Source of the DNA: Curtobacterium sp. TC1
GTDB taxonomy: Bacteria; Actinomycetota; Actinomycetes; Actinomycetales; Microbacteriaceae
Assembly (NCBI RefSeq): GCF_019844075.1
Contig: NZ_CP081964.1
Span: 744,001-808,000, forward strand
Direction: 5' to 3'
Length of the DNA stretch: 64,000 nt
In this document: piece by piece, positions 52,239-59,498 of the stretch
Position numbering within the stretch: the first letter of the stretch is position 1
Layout of the letters: every line of letters starts with the position of its first letter
Position numbers and translations under genes: made by a program
Notes under the pieces: model-generated
Database searches by the model: none
The model's input: only the letters and a program-made list of their open reading frames with translations
Told to the model about the DNA's origin: nothing

Positions 52239-52868
52239 CTACAGACTCCCCACGGTCTCGGCACGGAGTGCCTGGGTGAAGCCGGAGTCCGGCGCGATCT
52301 CGGCGACGCGCTCGGCGTCGGGCACGGTGTCCACGTCGAGGAGTTCGCCGAGGATCCCGACGTCGAGGCCGGCGTCGGTGAGGCGTGCGAGCTGGACCGC
52401 ACCGGTGTCGTCCTGGGACATCGGGACGCCGCGCAGCAGGTCACCGGTCGGGTCGTGCAGGTAGAGCGACCAGAAGCCGCCGTCCTCGGCGGGGCCGAAC
52501 CAGGCGCCGCGTTCCGGCTGGTCGAACACCGGGGCCAGGTCGTCGGCCGACACCTGCGGGGTGTCCATGCCGACGAGCAGCAACGGGCCGTCGATCGCGT
52601 CGAACAGGAAGCCGAGGCGCTCGTCGAGACCGCCACCGGGCTGGTGCAGGACGTCGAAGCCGTCGGCCGACTCCGGCACGACGTCGCCGTCGAAGAACAG
52701 GACGCGGCGCTCGGCGGGCAGGGCGCGGACGGTCGACAGGGTGTCGGCGAGGCTCGCGGACGCGACACGTGCGGCACCCTCGGGGGAGAGCGCCGGGGTC
52801 AGCCGGGTCTTCACCTTGCCGGGCAGGCACTCCTTCGCGACCACGGCCACGGTGATGCCGGCGGTCAT
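52239..52868 (-). CDS. DUF2064 / TIGR04282-type nucleotidyl- or glycosyltransferase-like protein
   Basis: A 209-residue GT-A-fold protein: AVVAKECLPGKVKTRLTPALSPEGAARVASASLADTL, then LLLVGMDTPQVSADDL and ERGAWFGPAEDGGFWSLYL. This is the pattern of DUF2064 proteins, a group that includes enzymes named for arsenosugar biosynthesis. The start overlaps the upstream GT2 stop by 4 nt (ATGA). The real donor and product are unknown. Confidence 0.85.
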   Translation of the reverse strand: MTAGITVAVVAKECLPGKVKTRLTPALSPEGAARVASASLADTLSTVRALPAERRVLFFDGDVVPESADGFDVLHQPGGGLDERLGFLFDAIDGPLLLVGMDTPQVSADDLAPVFDQPERGAWFGPAEDGGFWSLYLHDPTGDLLRGVPMSQDDTGAVQLARLTDAGLDVGILGELLDVDTVPDAERVAEIAPDSGFTQALRAETVGSL

Positions 52869-53698
52869 GCGCGCGTTCCCTCGGCCGAGGCGGTGACGGG
52901 TGCGGAGTCGGGCCGTGCCGCGGAACCGGTCGCGGCGGTGGAGCCGGTCACGTGACGGACAGACGCCGGTGCGACGACCCGGACACGGGCCTCCCGGCGG
53001 TACGCACGCAGCAGGCGGGTCATGTCGCGGACCGCGTTGACGGTGCCGCGGAGCGTGCCGGTCACCTTGCTGTCGCCGATGCGCTGCGCGTAGCCGATGT
53101 CGGACTCGTCGACGCGCCAGCCGGCCGCGTGCGCGGCCAGGACCATCTCGAGCGGGTAGCCGCTGCGGCGGTCCCGCAGGTCGAGGGAGACGAGGTCCTC
53201 ACGACGCATCACGCGCATCGGGCCGAGGTCGCGCAGACGGTAGCCGGTCGCGCGGTGCATGAGGACGGCGAGGACGCGGTTCGCGAACCGGGCGTGCGGC
53301 GCCCAGGCGCCCTTGCCGGTCGGGACGCGGCGGCCGAGCGCCAGGTCGACGCGGCCGCTGGCGACGCGATCGACGAGCGGCGGCAGTTCGGCGGGGTCCA
53401 TCGACGCGTCGGCGTCGCAGAAGGCGACGAAGTCCGCGGTGGCGGCGCGGACGCCGGCGGCGCAGGCGGAACCGAAGCCCTTCACCGGTTCCGTGACGAC
53501 GAGGGCGCCGTGGGCGCGGGCGACGTCGGCGGAGCCGTCGGTCGAGCCGTTGTCCACCACGATCGCGCGGTAGCCCTCCGGCAGGCGTGCGATCACCTTC
53601 GGCAGGGCATCGGCCTCGTCGAGGCACGGGAGGATGACGTCGACACTCATGTCCGTCATTCGGTGCCGTTCGTCAGAACGACGGGTCTGTCCTGTCAT
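52865..53698 (-). CDS. GT2-family glycosyltransferase
   Basis: A 277-residue GT2 enzyme: VDVILPCLDEADALPKVI, VVDNGSTDGSADVA, the donor/metal segment VAFCDADASMDPAELPPL and LALGRRVPTGKGAW, then LRDLGPMRVMRREDLVSLDLRDRRSGYPLEMVLAAHAAGWRVDE. It resembles polyprenyl-phosphate glycosyltransferases. Three starts are possible (53698, 53659, 53650); a TTACGT hexamer 7 nt before 53698 favours the first. It heads the GT2-DUF2064-methyltransferase group. Confidence 0.88.
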   Translation of the reverse strand: MTGQTRRSDERHRMTDMSVDVILPCLDEADALPKVIARLPEGYRAIVVDNGSTDGSADVARAHGALVVTEPVKGFGSACAAGVRAATADFVAFCDADASMDPAELPPLVDRVASGRVDLALGRRVPTGKGAWAPHARFANRVLAVLMHRATGYRLRDLGPMRVMRREDLVSLDLRDRRSGYPLEMVLAAHAAGWRVDESDIGYAQRIGDSKVTGTLRGTVNAVRDMTRLLRAYRREARVRVVAPASVRHVTGSTAATGSAARPDSAPVTASAEGTRA

Positions 53699-53805
53699 GC
53701 ACTCGACGTAACACGACGACGCGCGGCGGGGTACAGGAAACCTGTACCCGCTGGTCAGTCAGCGCGCTGTTCCGCGGCGGGGTCCCCAGAACGGGGGATA
53801 GGTGT

Positions 53806-53866
53806 GCTTCGTGAGCAGAAGTGGTCGGGTCGCGTCCGGCGACCCGACCATTCCTGCTCACGAAGC
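53806..53866. repeat. Long palindrome, family B
   Basis: 28-nt arms 53806-53833 and 53839-53866 with two mismatches around a 5-nt loop. The core and flanks match the element at 8766-8815. It lies in the 170-nt gap between the GT2 gene and the epimerase gene. Confidence 0.75.
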
Positions 53867-53869
53867 GGG

Positions 53870-54940
53870 CTACTTGACGGCACTCCGGAGGGGAGCGGTC
53901 GCGAAGTCGCGCATGCCGGCCACGAAGTCGACCTCGGCGCGCCAGCCGAGCTCGGCGGCGATGCGGTCCGAACTCGCCGTGACGTGGCGGACGTCGCCCA
54001 GGCGGTACTCACCCGTGACGACCGGCTGCGGGCCGTCGGGGCCGGCGATCGCCGCGGCCATGTCGCCGATCGTGTGCACGACGCCGGACCCGACGTTGTA
54101 CGCGCGGAACGAGTCGGCGGGCAGGTCGGTGGTCGCGGCGATCGAGGCGGCGTTCGCCCCGGCGACGTCGTCGACGTGCACGAAGTCGCGGCGCTGGGCA
54201 CCGTCCTCGAACACGCGGGGCGCCTCGCCGCGGGCCAGTGCCGAGCGGAACAGTGAGGCGACACCGGCGTAGGGGGTGTTCGCGGGCATGCCGGGTCCGT
54301 ACACGTTGTGGTAGCGGAGCGCGATCGCCCGGCCGCCCGTCGCGCGCGCCCAGCTCGAGGCCAGGTGCTCCTGCGCGACCTTCGTCTGCGCGTACACGTT
54401 GCGGGGGTCGAGCGCGGCGGACTCGTCGATCAGGCCGGGCAGCAGGGGGTGGCCGTCCGGGCCGATCGGGTCGAAGCGGCCGGCATCGAGGTCCTCGCGG
54501 CGACGGGCCGGCGGCCGGACGGGCTGGCCGTCGGACGTCGTGTACGCGCCCTCGCCGTAGACGACCATCGAACTCGCGACGACGAGCCGGCCGATGTCGT
54601 GCCGGTCCATGCCGGCGAGGACGTGAGCGGTGCCGGCGTCGTTCGACGAGACGTAGTCGGGGGCGTCCTGGAAGTCGACGCCGAGGCCGACCTTGGCGGC
54701 CTGGTGGCAGACGACGTCCACGTCGTCGAGCGCGGCGTCGAGCGAGATCCGGTCGCGGACGTCGCCGTGCACGAACTCGATGCCCTGCTGCTGGTGGGCT
54801 CGGACGACTTCGCCGGGATCGCCGTGGACGTCGTCGCGGAGGGAGTCGAGGACGCGGACCTCGTGGCCGTCGGCCAGGGCGCGGCGGACGATCGCGGAGC
54901 CGATGAAGCCGGCGCCGCCGGTGACGAGGAGGCGGCTCAT
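53870..54940 (-). CDS. NAD-dependent epimerase/dehydratase
   Basis: A 356-residue extended SDR. The cofactor motif is LLVTGGAGFIGSAIVRRAL with VLDSLRDD, the active site is SSMVVYGEG with downstream VYAQTKVAQE (Tyr/Lys), and LRYHNVYGPGMPANTPYAGV and RRDFVHVDDVAGAN are typical of sugar-nucleotide epimerases. ATG 54940 overlaps the phosphorylase stop by 4 nt (ATGA). Substrate not predictable. Confidence 0.9.
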   Translation of the reverse strand: MSRLLVTGGAGFIGSAIVRRALADGHEVRVLDSLRDDVHGDPGEVVRAHQQQGIEFVHGDVRDRISLDAALDDVDVVCHQAAKVGLGVDFQDAPDYVSSNDAGTAHVLAGMDRHDIGRLVVASSMVVYGEGAYTTSDGQPVRPPARRREDLDAGRFDPIGPDGHPLLPGLIDESAALDPRNVYAQTKVAQEHLASSWARATGGRAIALRYHNVYGPGMPANTPYAGVASLFRSALARGEAPRVFEDGAQRRDFVHVDDVAGANAASIAATTDLPADSFRAYNVGSGVVHTIGDMAAAIAGPDGPQPVVTGEYRLGDVRHVTASSDRIAAELGWRAEVDFVAGMRDFATAPLRSAVK

Positions 54941-55884
54941 GCGGTGGGTCCCGTGGCGGGCTGGGCCTGCGTGACGCTGGCGCCCGTGGGCTGGGCCTGC
55001 ATGATGCTGGCGCTCGCGCTGGTCGGGACGAGTTCGCGCGGGGTGAAGTCGGCGGGGATCGCCCCGACGATCTCGCCGATGGCGCGGACGATCACCTCGT
55101 TGGCGCGGGCGAGACGTTCCATCACGAGGGCGTGGGTGACGGGTGCCCCGGCGTCGTCGACTGCGTCCGCGGTGGCCGCTGCGTCCGCCGTGGCCGCGTG
55201 GGCGGCCGCTGCGGCGGCTTCGTCCTCGGTCGGGGCCAGGCCGGCGTCGGCGTCGGTGACGAACGACAGGTTGACGGTCGCGATGCCGAGCTCGGCGGCG
55301 AGCGGGACCTCGGGGGTCATCGTCATGTTGATCGTGTGCCCGCCGGCCTCGCGCAACCAGACGGACTCGGCGCGGGTCGAGAACCGCGGGCCCTGGATGA
55401 CGACGCACGTGCCGGTCGGACGGAACGGCACGTCGAGTGCGGCGATCGCCTCGACGGCCGCGCGCCGCAGCGTGGGGTCGAAGGGGTCGGCGAACGACAG
55501 GTGCTGGACGTCGTCCTCGAAGAACGTGTCCGCACGGCCGAAGGTGCGGTCGATGAGCTGGTCGGTCACGACGAAGGTGCCGGGGGCGTAGTCGGGGTGC
55601 AGGCCGCCGACGGCGCTCGAGGACACGATCGCCCGGACCCCCAGGGAGCGGAGCGCCCAGACGTTGGCGCGGTGGTTGATGCGGTGCGGGGCGACGGAGT
55701 GCTCACGACCGTGCCGGGTGAGGAAGGCGACCCGACGGCCGGACAGCGTGCCGATGCTGATCGGGCTCGACGTCGGGCCGAACGGCGTCGGCACGTCCAG
55801 TTCCTCGGCGGTGCCCTCCTCGAACAGCTGGTAGAGGCCGGAGCCCCCGATGACACCGATCGTCACGGCTTCGTCGTTCTCCAC
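54937..55884 (-). CDS. Nucleoside phosphorylase of the methylthioadenosine phosphorylase (MTAP) type
   Basis: A 315-residue family 2 nucleoside phosphorylase. IGVIGGSGLYQLFE, LTRHGREHSVAPHRINHRANVWAL, VSSSAVGGLHPDY, GPRFSTRAESVWLREAGGHTINMTMTPEVPLAAELG and NLSFVTDADAGL are the substrate and phosphate sites. An Ala-rich insert of about 25 residues follows TDADAGLAP, and the tail carries two QAQPATG-like repeats, so the protein is longer than usual (about 260-290). Default role is methylthioadenosine salvage; coupling to an epimerase is unusual. GTG 55884 has GGAGGA upstream. Confidence 0.88.
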   Translation of the reverse strand: MENDEAVTIGVIGGSGLYQLFEEGTAEELDVPTPFGPTSSPISIGTLSGRRVAFLTRHGREHSVAPHRINHRANVWALRSLGVRAIVSSSAVGGLHPDYAPGTFVVTDQLIDRTFGRADTFFEDDVQHLSFADPFDPTLRRAAVEAIAALDVPFRPTGTCVVIQGPRFSTRAESVWLREAGGHTINMTMTPEVPLAAELGIATVNLSFVTDADAGLAPTEDEAAAAAAHAATADAAATADAVDDAGAPVTHALVMERLARANEVIVRAIGEIVGAIPADFTPRELVPTSASASIMQAQPTGASVTQAQPATGPTA

Positions 55885-55989
55885 AGGTCCTCCGAAAGGT
55901 CGTCGGCGCGGTCTGCGCGCTGGATACGCTACTGACGCCGGCCCCGGACGAACCGGGAGCGGCGACACCATCCCTGTTCGGAGGCACCT

Positions 55990-57216
55990 GTGCGAACGAT
56001 CGGTCAGCACCGCGACGACCTGGCGGCTCTGCTCGCGCCGGTGGTGGCGGGCCTCGGGGCCGCGTCGTGGCGGATCGACGACCTGGCCGTCGACGGCCGT
56101 GCCGGACACGGGTACCGCGTGCTCGCTGCGCCCGTCGCCTCCCCGGTCCCGTTGCCGCCCTTCGACAACAGCCAGATGGACGGGTTCGCGGTCCGGGTGG
56201 CCGATGCCGGGCAGGACGTCCGGGTGGTCGCGCCCATCCCCGCCGGGGTCGTCCCCGCACCGCTCGGTTCCGGCACCGCCGCACCGATCATGACGGGCGC
56301 GCGGATCCCCGACGGCGCCGATGCGGTCTTCCCGGTGGAGGCCACGTCGCCGGGGTCCTTCCCGGCCGCGCTCGACCTGGGGCACGTCGCGGTGCCCGCT
56401 GACCTCGTGCCCGGCACCTTCGTGCGAGCGACCGGCAGCGACCTGGCCCTCGGTGCGTCCATCGCTCCGATCGGTGCGCCGATCACCCCAGCCCTGCTCG
56501 GCGCGCTCGCGTCCGCCGGAGTGCCCACCGTGCAGGTCCGCCGCCCGTTGCGGGTCCTCGTCGTGTCGACCGGGTCCGAACTGCAGGGCGCCGACGCCGA
56601 CGCGGCGACGATCGGCGACGCGAACGGCATCGCACTGCGGGCGGCGCTCGCCGAGGTCGGAGCTTCGTCCCGCACGGTCCGGGTCCCCGACGACGTCGAC
56701 GCGTTCGTCACCGAGCTCGACGACGCCGTGGGCGAGTGGGCCGACCTCGTGCTCACCACCGGGGGGATCAGTGCGGGCGCGTACGAGGTCGTGCGGCAGG
56801 CACTCGAACCCCGCGGGCTCGCCGTCACCCCGGTCGCGATGCAGCCCGGCGGGCCGCAGGCGTTCGGCAGCGTGGTGCTCGCCGGTCGCCCGGTGCCCGT
56901 GGTCTCGTTCCCGGGCAACCCCGTGTCCGCACTCGTCTCGTTCGAGGTCTTCCTCCGTCCGCTGCTCGCGCCCCTCGTCGGACTGCCGGCCGATCGCGCC
57001 GTGCTGCACCTGCCCGCGGCATCGGCTGCGCAGTCACCGGGCGGCAAGCACCAGGTGCGGCGTGGACGGGTGGCCGACGGGGTCGTCCACTTCGTGGGTG
57101 GACCGAGTTCCCACCTGCTCGCGCACTACGCGGCCGCCACGCACCTCGTCCACGTCCCGGTGGGGGTCGACACCGTCGAACCCGGTGACGTCCTGACCGT
57201 CTGGAGTCTCCGATGA
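55990..57216 (+). CDS. moeA: Molybdopterin molybdenumtransferase MoeA
   Basis: A 408-residue enzyme that inserts molybdate into adenylated molybdopterin. Motifs are PFDNSQMDGFAVRV, IMTGARIPDGADAVFPVE, STGSELQG, the catalytic loop LTTGGISAGAYEVVRQAL and VVSFPGNPVSALVSFEVFLRP. GTG 55990 has GGAGG upstream. First gene of a four-gene molybdenum-cofactor operon with 4-nt overlaps throughout. Confidence 0.95.
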   Translation: MRTIGQHRDDLAALLAPVVAGLGAASWRIDDLAVDGRAGHGYRVLAAPVASPVPLPPFDNSQMDGFAVRVADAGQDVRVVAPIPAGVVPAPLGSGTAAPIMTGARIPDGADAVFPVEATSPGSFPAALDLGHVAVPADLVPGTFVRATGSDLALGASIAPIGAPITPALLGALASAGVPTVQVRRPLRVLVVSTGSELQGADADAATIGDANGIALRAALAEVGASSRTVRVPDDVDAFVTELDDAVGEWADLVLTTGGISAGAYEVVRQALEPRGLAVTPVAMQPGGPQAFGSVVLAGRPVPVVSFPGNPVSALVSFEVFLRPLLAPLVGLPADRAVLHLPAASAAQSPGGKHQVRRGRVADGVVHFVGGPSSHLLAHYAAATHLVHVPVGVDTVEPGDVLTVWSLR

Positions 57217-57791
57217 CCGAACCCGTCGACACGACCGACGTGTCTGATCCGTCCGACGTGTCTGATCCGTCCGACGCGGCCGATCCGTCCGACGCTGCCG
57301 AGCAGGCCGACGCTGCCGAGCAGGCCGACCTGTCGCACGTGCGCGCTGACGGGTCCGCGCACATGGTCGACGTGTCCGCGAAGGACGTCACCGACCGCTC
57401 GGCGACCGCCACCGCCACGCTCGTCACCCGGCCCGACGTCGTGGCCCGCATCCTCGACGGCTCCCTGCCGAAGGGCGAGGTCATCGGCACCGCCCGCATC
57501 GCCGCGATCATGGCGGTGAAGAAGACGTCCGACCTCATCCCGCTCTGCCACCCGCTGCCCATCGCCGGCGTGCAGGTCGACATCACCGGTGCCGACGACC
57601 GCGTGCTGATCGAGGTCTCGGTGCGCACGACGTCGCGGACCGGTGTCGAGATGGAAGCGCTGACCGGCGCCAGCGTCGCCGCACTGACCGTGTACGACAT
57701 GGTGAAGGCCGTCGACCGAGCGGCCTCGATCACGGACGTCCGGGTGCTCGAGAAGCACGGCGGACGGTCCGGGGACTGGAGCAACCGATGA
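57213..57791 (+). CDS. moaC: Cyclic pyranopterin monophosphate synthase MoaC with repeat N-terminus
   Basis: A 192-residue protein. Residues about 42-192 are MoaC: HMVDVSAKDVTDRSATATA, GTARIAAIMAVKKTSDLIPLCHPLPIAGVQVDI, GVEMEALTGASVAALTVYDMVKAVDRAASI and LEKHGGRSGDW. It converts the 3',8-cyclised GTP intermediate made by MoaA to cPMP. Residues 1-40 are an extra acidic segment of repeated DPSD and AEQAD units that the family lacks. Its start overlaps moeA by 4 nt (ATGA). moaA is not in the window. Confidence 0.95.
   Translation: MTEPVDTTDVSDPSDVSDPSDAADPSDAAEQADAAEQADLSHVRADGSAHMVDVSAKDVTDRSATATATLVTRPDVVARILDGSLPKGEVIGTARIAAIMAVKKTSDLIPLCHPLPIAGVQVDITGADDRVLIEVSVRTTSRTGVEMEALTGASVAALTVYDMVKAVDRAASITDVRVLEKHGGRSGDWSNR
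57238..57329 (+). repeat. 18-bp tandem repeats in the 5' end of moaC
   Basis: Three units ending GATCCGTCCGAC (57238-57291), the first two identical, followed by two exact copies of GCTGCCGAGCAGGCCGAC. They encode an acidic, disordered extension. Confidence 0.85.
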
Positions 57792-58300
57792 CCTCGCAGC
57801 CGACCAGGGGCCGTGCCGCCGTCGTGGTGGTGTCCACGCAGGCCGCCGCCGACCCCGCACTCGACCGCACCGGGCCCGTCATCGCCGGGTGGCTCCGCGA
57901 GCGGGACTTCACCGTCGCCGAGCCCGTGATCGTCCCCGACGGCGGGGCCATCACCGAGACCGTGACCGCCGAACTGCTCGCCGGAGCCCGGATCGTCATC
58001 ACGACCGGGGGAACCGGCGTCACCCCGACCGACCGGACGCCAGAGGCCGTCGCGCCCCTCATCGACCTGGAGCTGCCGGGCATCCTCGAAGAGGTCCGTC
58101 GTCGGGGCCTCGCCGGAGCCGGTCCGACCGCACTGCTCAGCCGCGGCATCGCCGGCATCAGCACCGGTGGATCCTTGATCGTCACCCTGCCCGGGTCCCG
58201 CGGCGGCGTCGCGGACGGACTGGCCGTACTCGACGGGCTGGTCGAGCACGTACTCGCGCAGGTGCACGGCGAGGGCCACGCGCCGCGGAGTGCGTCGTGA
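57788..58300 (+). CDS. MoaB/Mog-family molybdopterin adenylyltransferase
   Basis: A 170-residue protein that adenylates molybdopterin before molybdate insertion. Motifs are VVVVSTQAAADPALDRTGPVIAGWL, the binding loop IVITTGGTGVTPTDRTPEAV, and RGIAGISTGGSLIVTLPGSRGGVADGL. ATGA overlap with moaC and GTGA overlap with moaE. Confidence 0.92.
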   Translation: MTSQPTRGRAAVVVVSTQAAADPALDRTGPVIAGWLRERDFTVAEPVIVPDGGAITETVTAELLAGARIVITTGGTGVTPTDRTPEAVAPLIDLELPGILEEVRRRGLAGAGPTALLSRGIAGISTGGSLIVTLPGSRGGVADGLAVLDGLVEHVLAQVHGEGHAPRSAS

Positions 58301-58752
58301 CCGCGTCGCCGGCTCCGTCCCCGGCACCGGATGCACGCGTCGTCCTCGCCGACGTCGTCGATCGGGGGATCACCGTCGACGAGGTCTCGGCCGTCGTCGC
58401 CACCGACCAGGACGGCGCCGTCGTCACCTTCGCCGGCGTCGTCCGCGACCACGACGGCGGCAAGGGCGTCACCGCGCTCGACTACGAACGGCACCCCAGC
58501 GCCGGTGACGTCATCGCCGAGGTCGCCCGCGCCGTCGCCGATGCGCACCCCGACGTCCGGATCGCCGTGCTGCACCGCGTCGGGGCCCTCGGCATCGGGG
58601 ACGTCGCGCTCGCCGCAGCGGTGGCGTCGTCGCACCGGGCGCAGGCGTTCGCGGCGTGCGGCGAGCTCGTCGATCTGGTGAAGGAGCGGGTGCCGATCTG
58701 GAAGCACCAGCGGTTCACGGACGGGTCCGACGAGTGGGTCGCTGCCCTGTAG
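58297..58752 (+). CDS. moaE: Molybdopterin synthase catalytic subunit MoaE
   Basis: A 151-residue protein that transfers sulphur from MoaD onto cPMP. AVVTFAGVVRDHDGGKGVTALDYERHPSAG is the start of the core and the catalytic Lys lies in KERVPIWKHQRFTDGSDEWVAAL. The N-terminal 20 residues are a Pro/Ala extension. GTG 58297 overlaps the previous stop (GTGA). moaD is not adjacent and must be elsewhere. Confidence 0.95.
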   Translation: MTASPAPSPAPDARVVLADVVDRGITVDEVSAVVATDQDGAVVTFAGVVRDHDGGKGVTALDYERHPSAGDVIAEVARAVADAHPDVRIAVLHRVGALGIGDVALAAAVASSHRAQAFAACGELVDLVKERVPIWKHQRFTDGSDEWVAAL

Positions 58753-58822
58753 GACGCCGACCCTGTGCACCTTCGCAACCGCGACGCTCGTTCGGGGCAT
58801 GGTGAGACTCCAAGCGGATCCA

Positions 58823-58828
58823 TAGAAT
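58823..58828 (+). promoter_or_regulatory. -10 box for PLDc_N protein
   Basis: TAGAAT, 7 nt before ATG 58836; the best TATAAT match among the leaderless promoters here. Confidence 0.55.
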
Positions 58829-58835
58829 CGCGAAC

Positions 58836-59234
58836 ATGAGCGTCTTGCTGCCCGGGATCACCGTCATCCTGCTGGTCTTCGCCCTGATCGACATCCTGAC
58901 CAAGAACGACGACCAGATCCGCGGCCTGCCGAAGATCGCGTGGGTGATCCTCGTGATCCTGGTCCCCGTCGTCGGCAGCATCGTCTGGTTCGCCATCGGC
59001 CACGACTGGGCACCGGGCGAAAGGAACCACGGCCGCTACATCGAGCCCACCCGTCACGAGGACCGGTACGCCACCCTCGGCGTCGCCCGCAGTGCCCACG
59101 GCGCGAAGCGCGTGACCAGCACGGAGCAGGAGCTCGCCGAGCTCGAACGCGAGATCGAGTACTGGGAGGCGCAGGCCCGCTTGAAGCGCGCGAAGGAAGC
59201 CGCGGGCGAGGGCGACGCCGCACCCGCGAACTGA
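58836..59234 (+). CDS. PLDc_N-domain membrane protein
   Basis: A 132-residue protein. Two helices (LLPGITVILLVFALIDILT and IAWVILVILVPVVGSIVWFAIG) with NDDQIRGLPK between them and GHD after them match the phospholipase D N-terminal-type membrane domain, found without the catalytic part in many actinobacteria. A charged coiled coil follows (STEQELAELEREIEYWEAQARLKRAKE). Function unknown. Confidence 0.85.
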   Translation: MSVLLPGITVILLVFALIDILTKNDDQIRGLPKIAWVILVILVPVVGSIVWFAIGHDWAPGERNHGRYIEPTRHEDRYATLGVARSAHGAKRVTSTEQELAELEREIEYWEAQARLKRAKEAAGEGDAAPAN

Positions 59235-59498
59235 CGCACCGCCCAGCGGAGCCGAGCCGACCCCCGCGAGCTGACCCGGGCCTCCAGGCCGACGCGCCGG
59301 CGCACCGGCGCACCGGCGCACCGTGCGCCGTCTGTCGGCTGGTGCGAGGTTGCGCGCTCCGTGCGCCGCTACAGGCTCGCACCGAGCGGGCAACCTCGCA
59401 CCACTCGAACAAGCGCGCACCGTGCGACCAGAGCCAGCCAACCACCCCGACCACCGGCCCCGCACCGACCACCCCGCCACGCCGCCTACCCTTGACGC
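59235..59498. repeat. Intergenic region with short tandem and inverted repeats
   Basis: No gene is seen in these 264 bases. GGCGCACC occurs three times in tandem (59299-59322). GGTGCGAGGTTGC (59341-59353) and its exact complement GCAACCTCGCACC (59390-59402) form a 13-bp inverted repeat spaced 36 nt apart. Confidence 0.7.
59487..59492 (+). promoter_or_regulatory. -10 box for ABC-F gene
   Basis: TACCCT, 6 nt before GTG 59499; leaderless pattern. Confidence 0.5.

Noticed and set aside
51576..55884. Calling the block an arsenosugar operon outright
   Set aside because: No ArsS-type radical-SAM, ArsM cysteine pattern, arsenate reductase or ArsR gene is in the window. DUF2064 naming alone is not enough.
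55924..55990. Molybdenum-cofactor riboswitch upstream of moeA
   Set aside because: The gap is only about 105 nt to the divergent gene and I could not draw the conserved Moco-riboswitch stems there.
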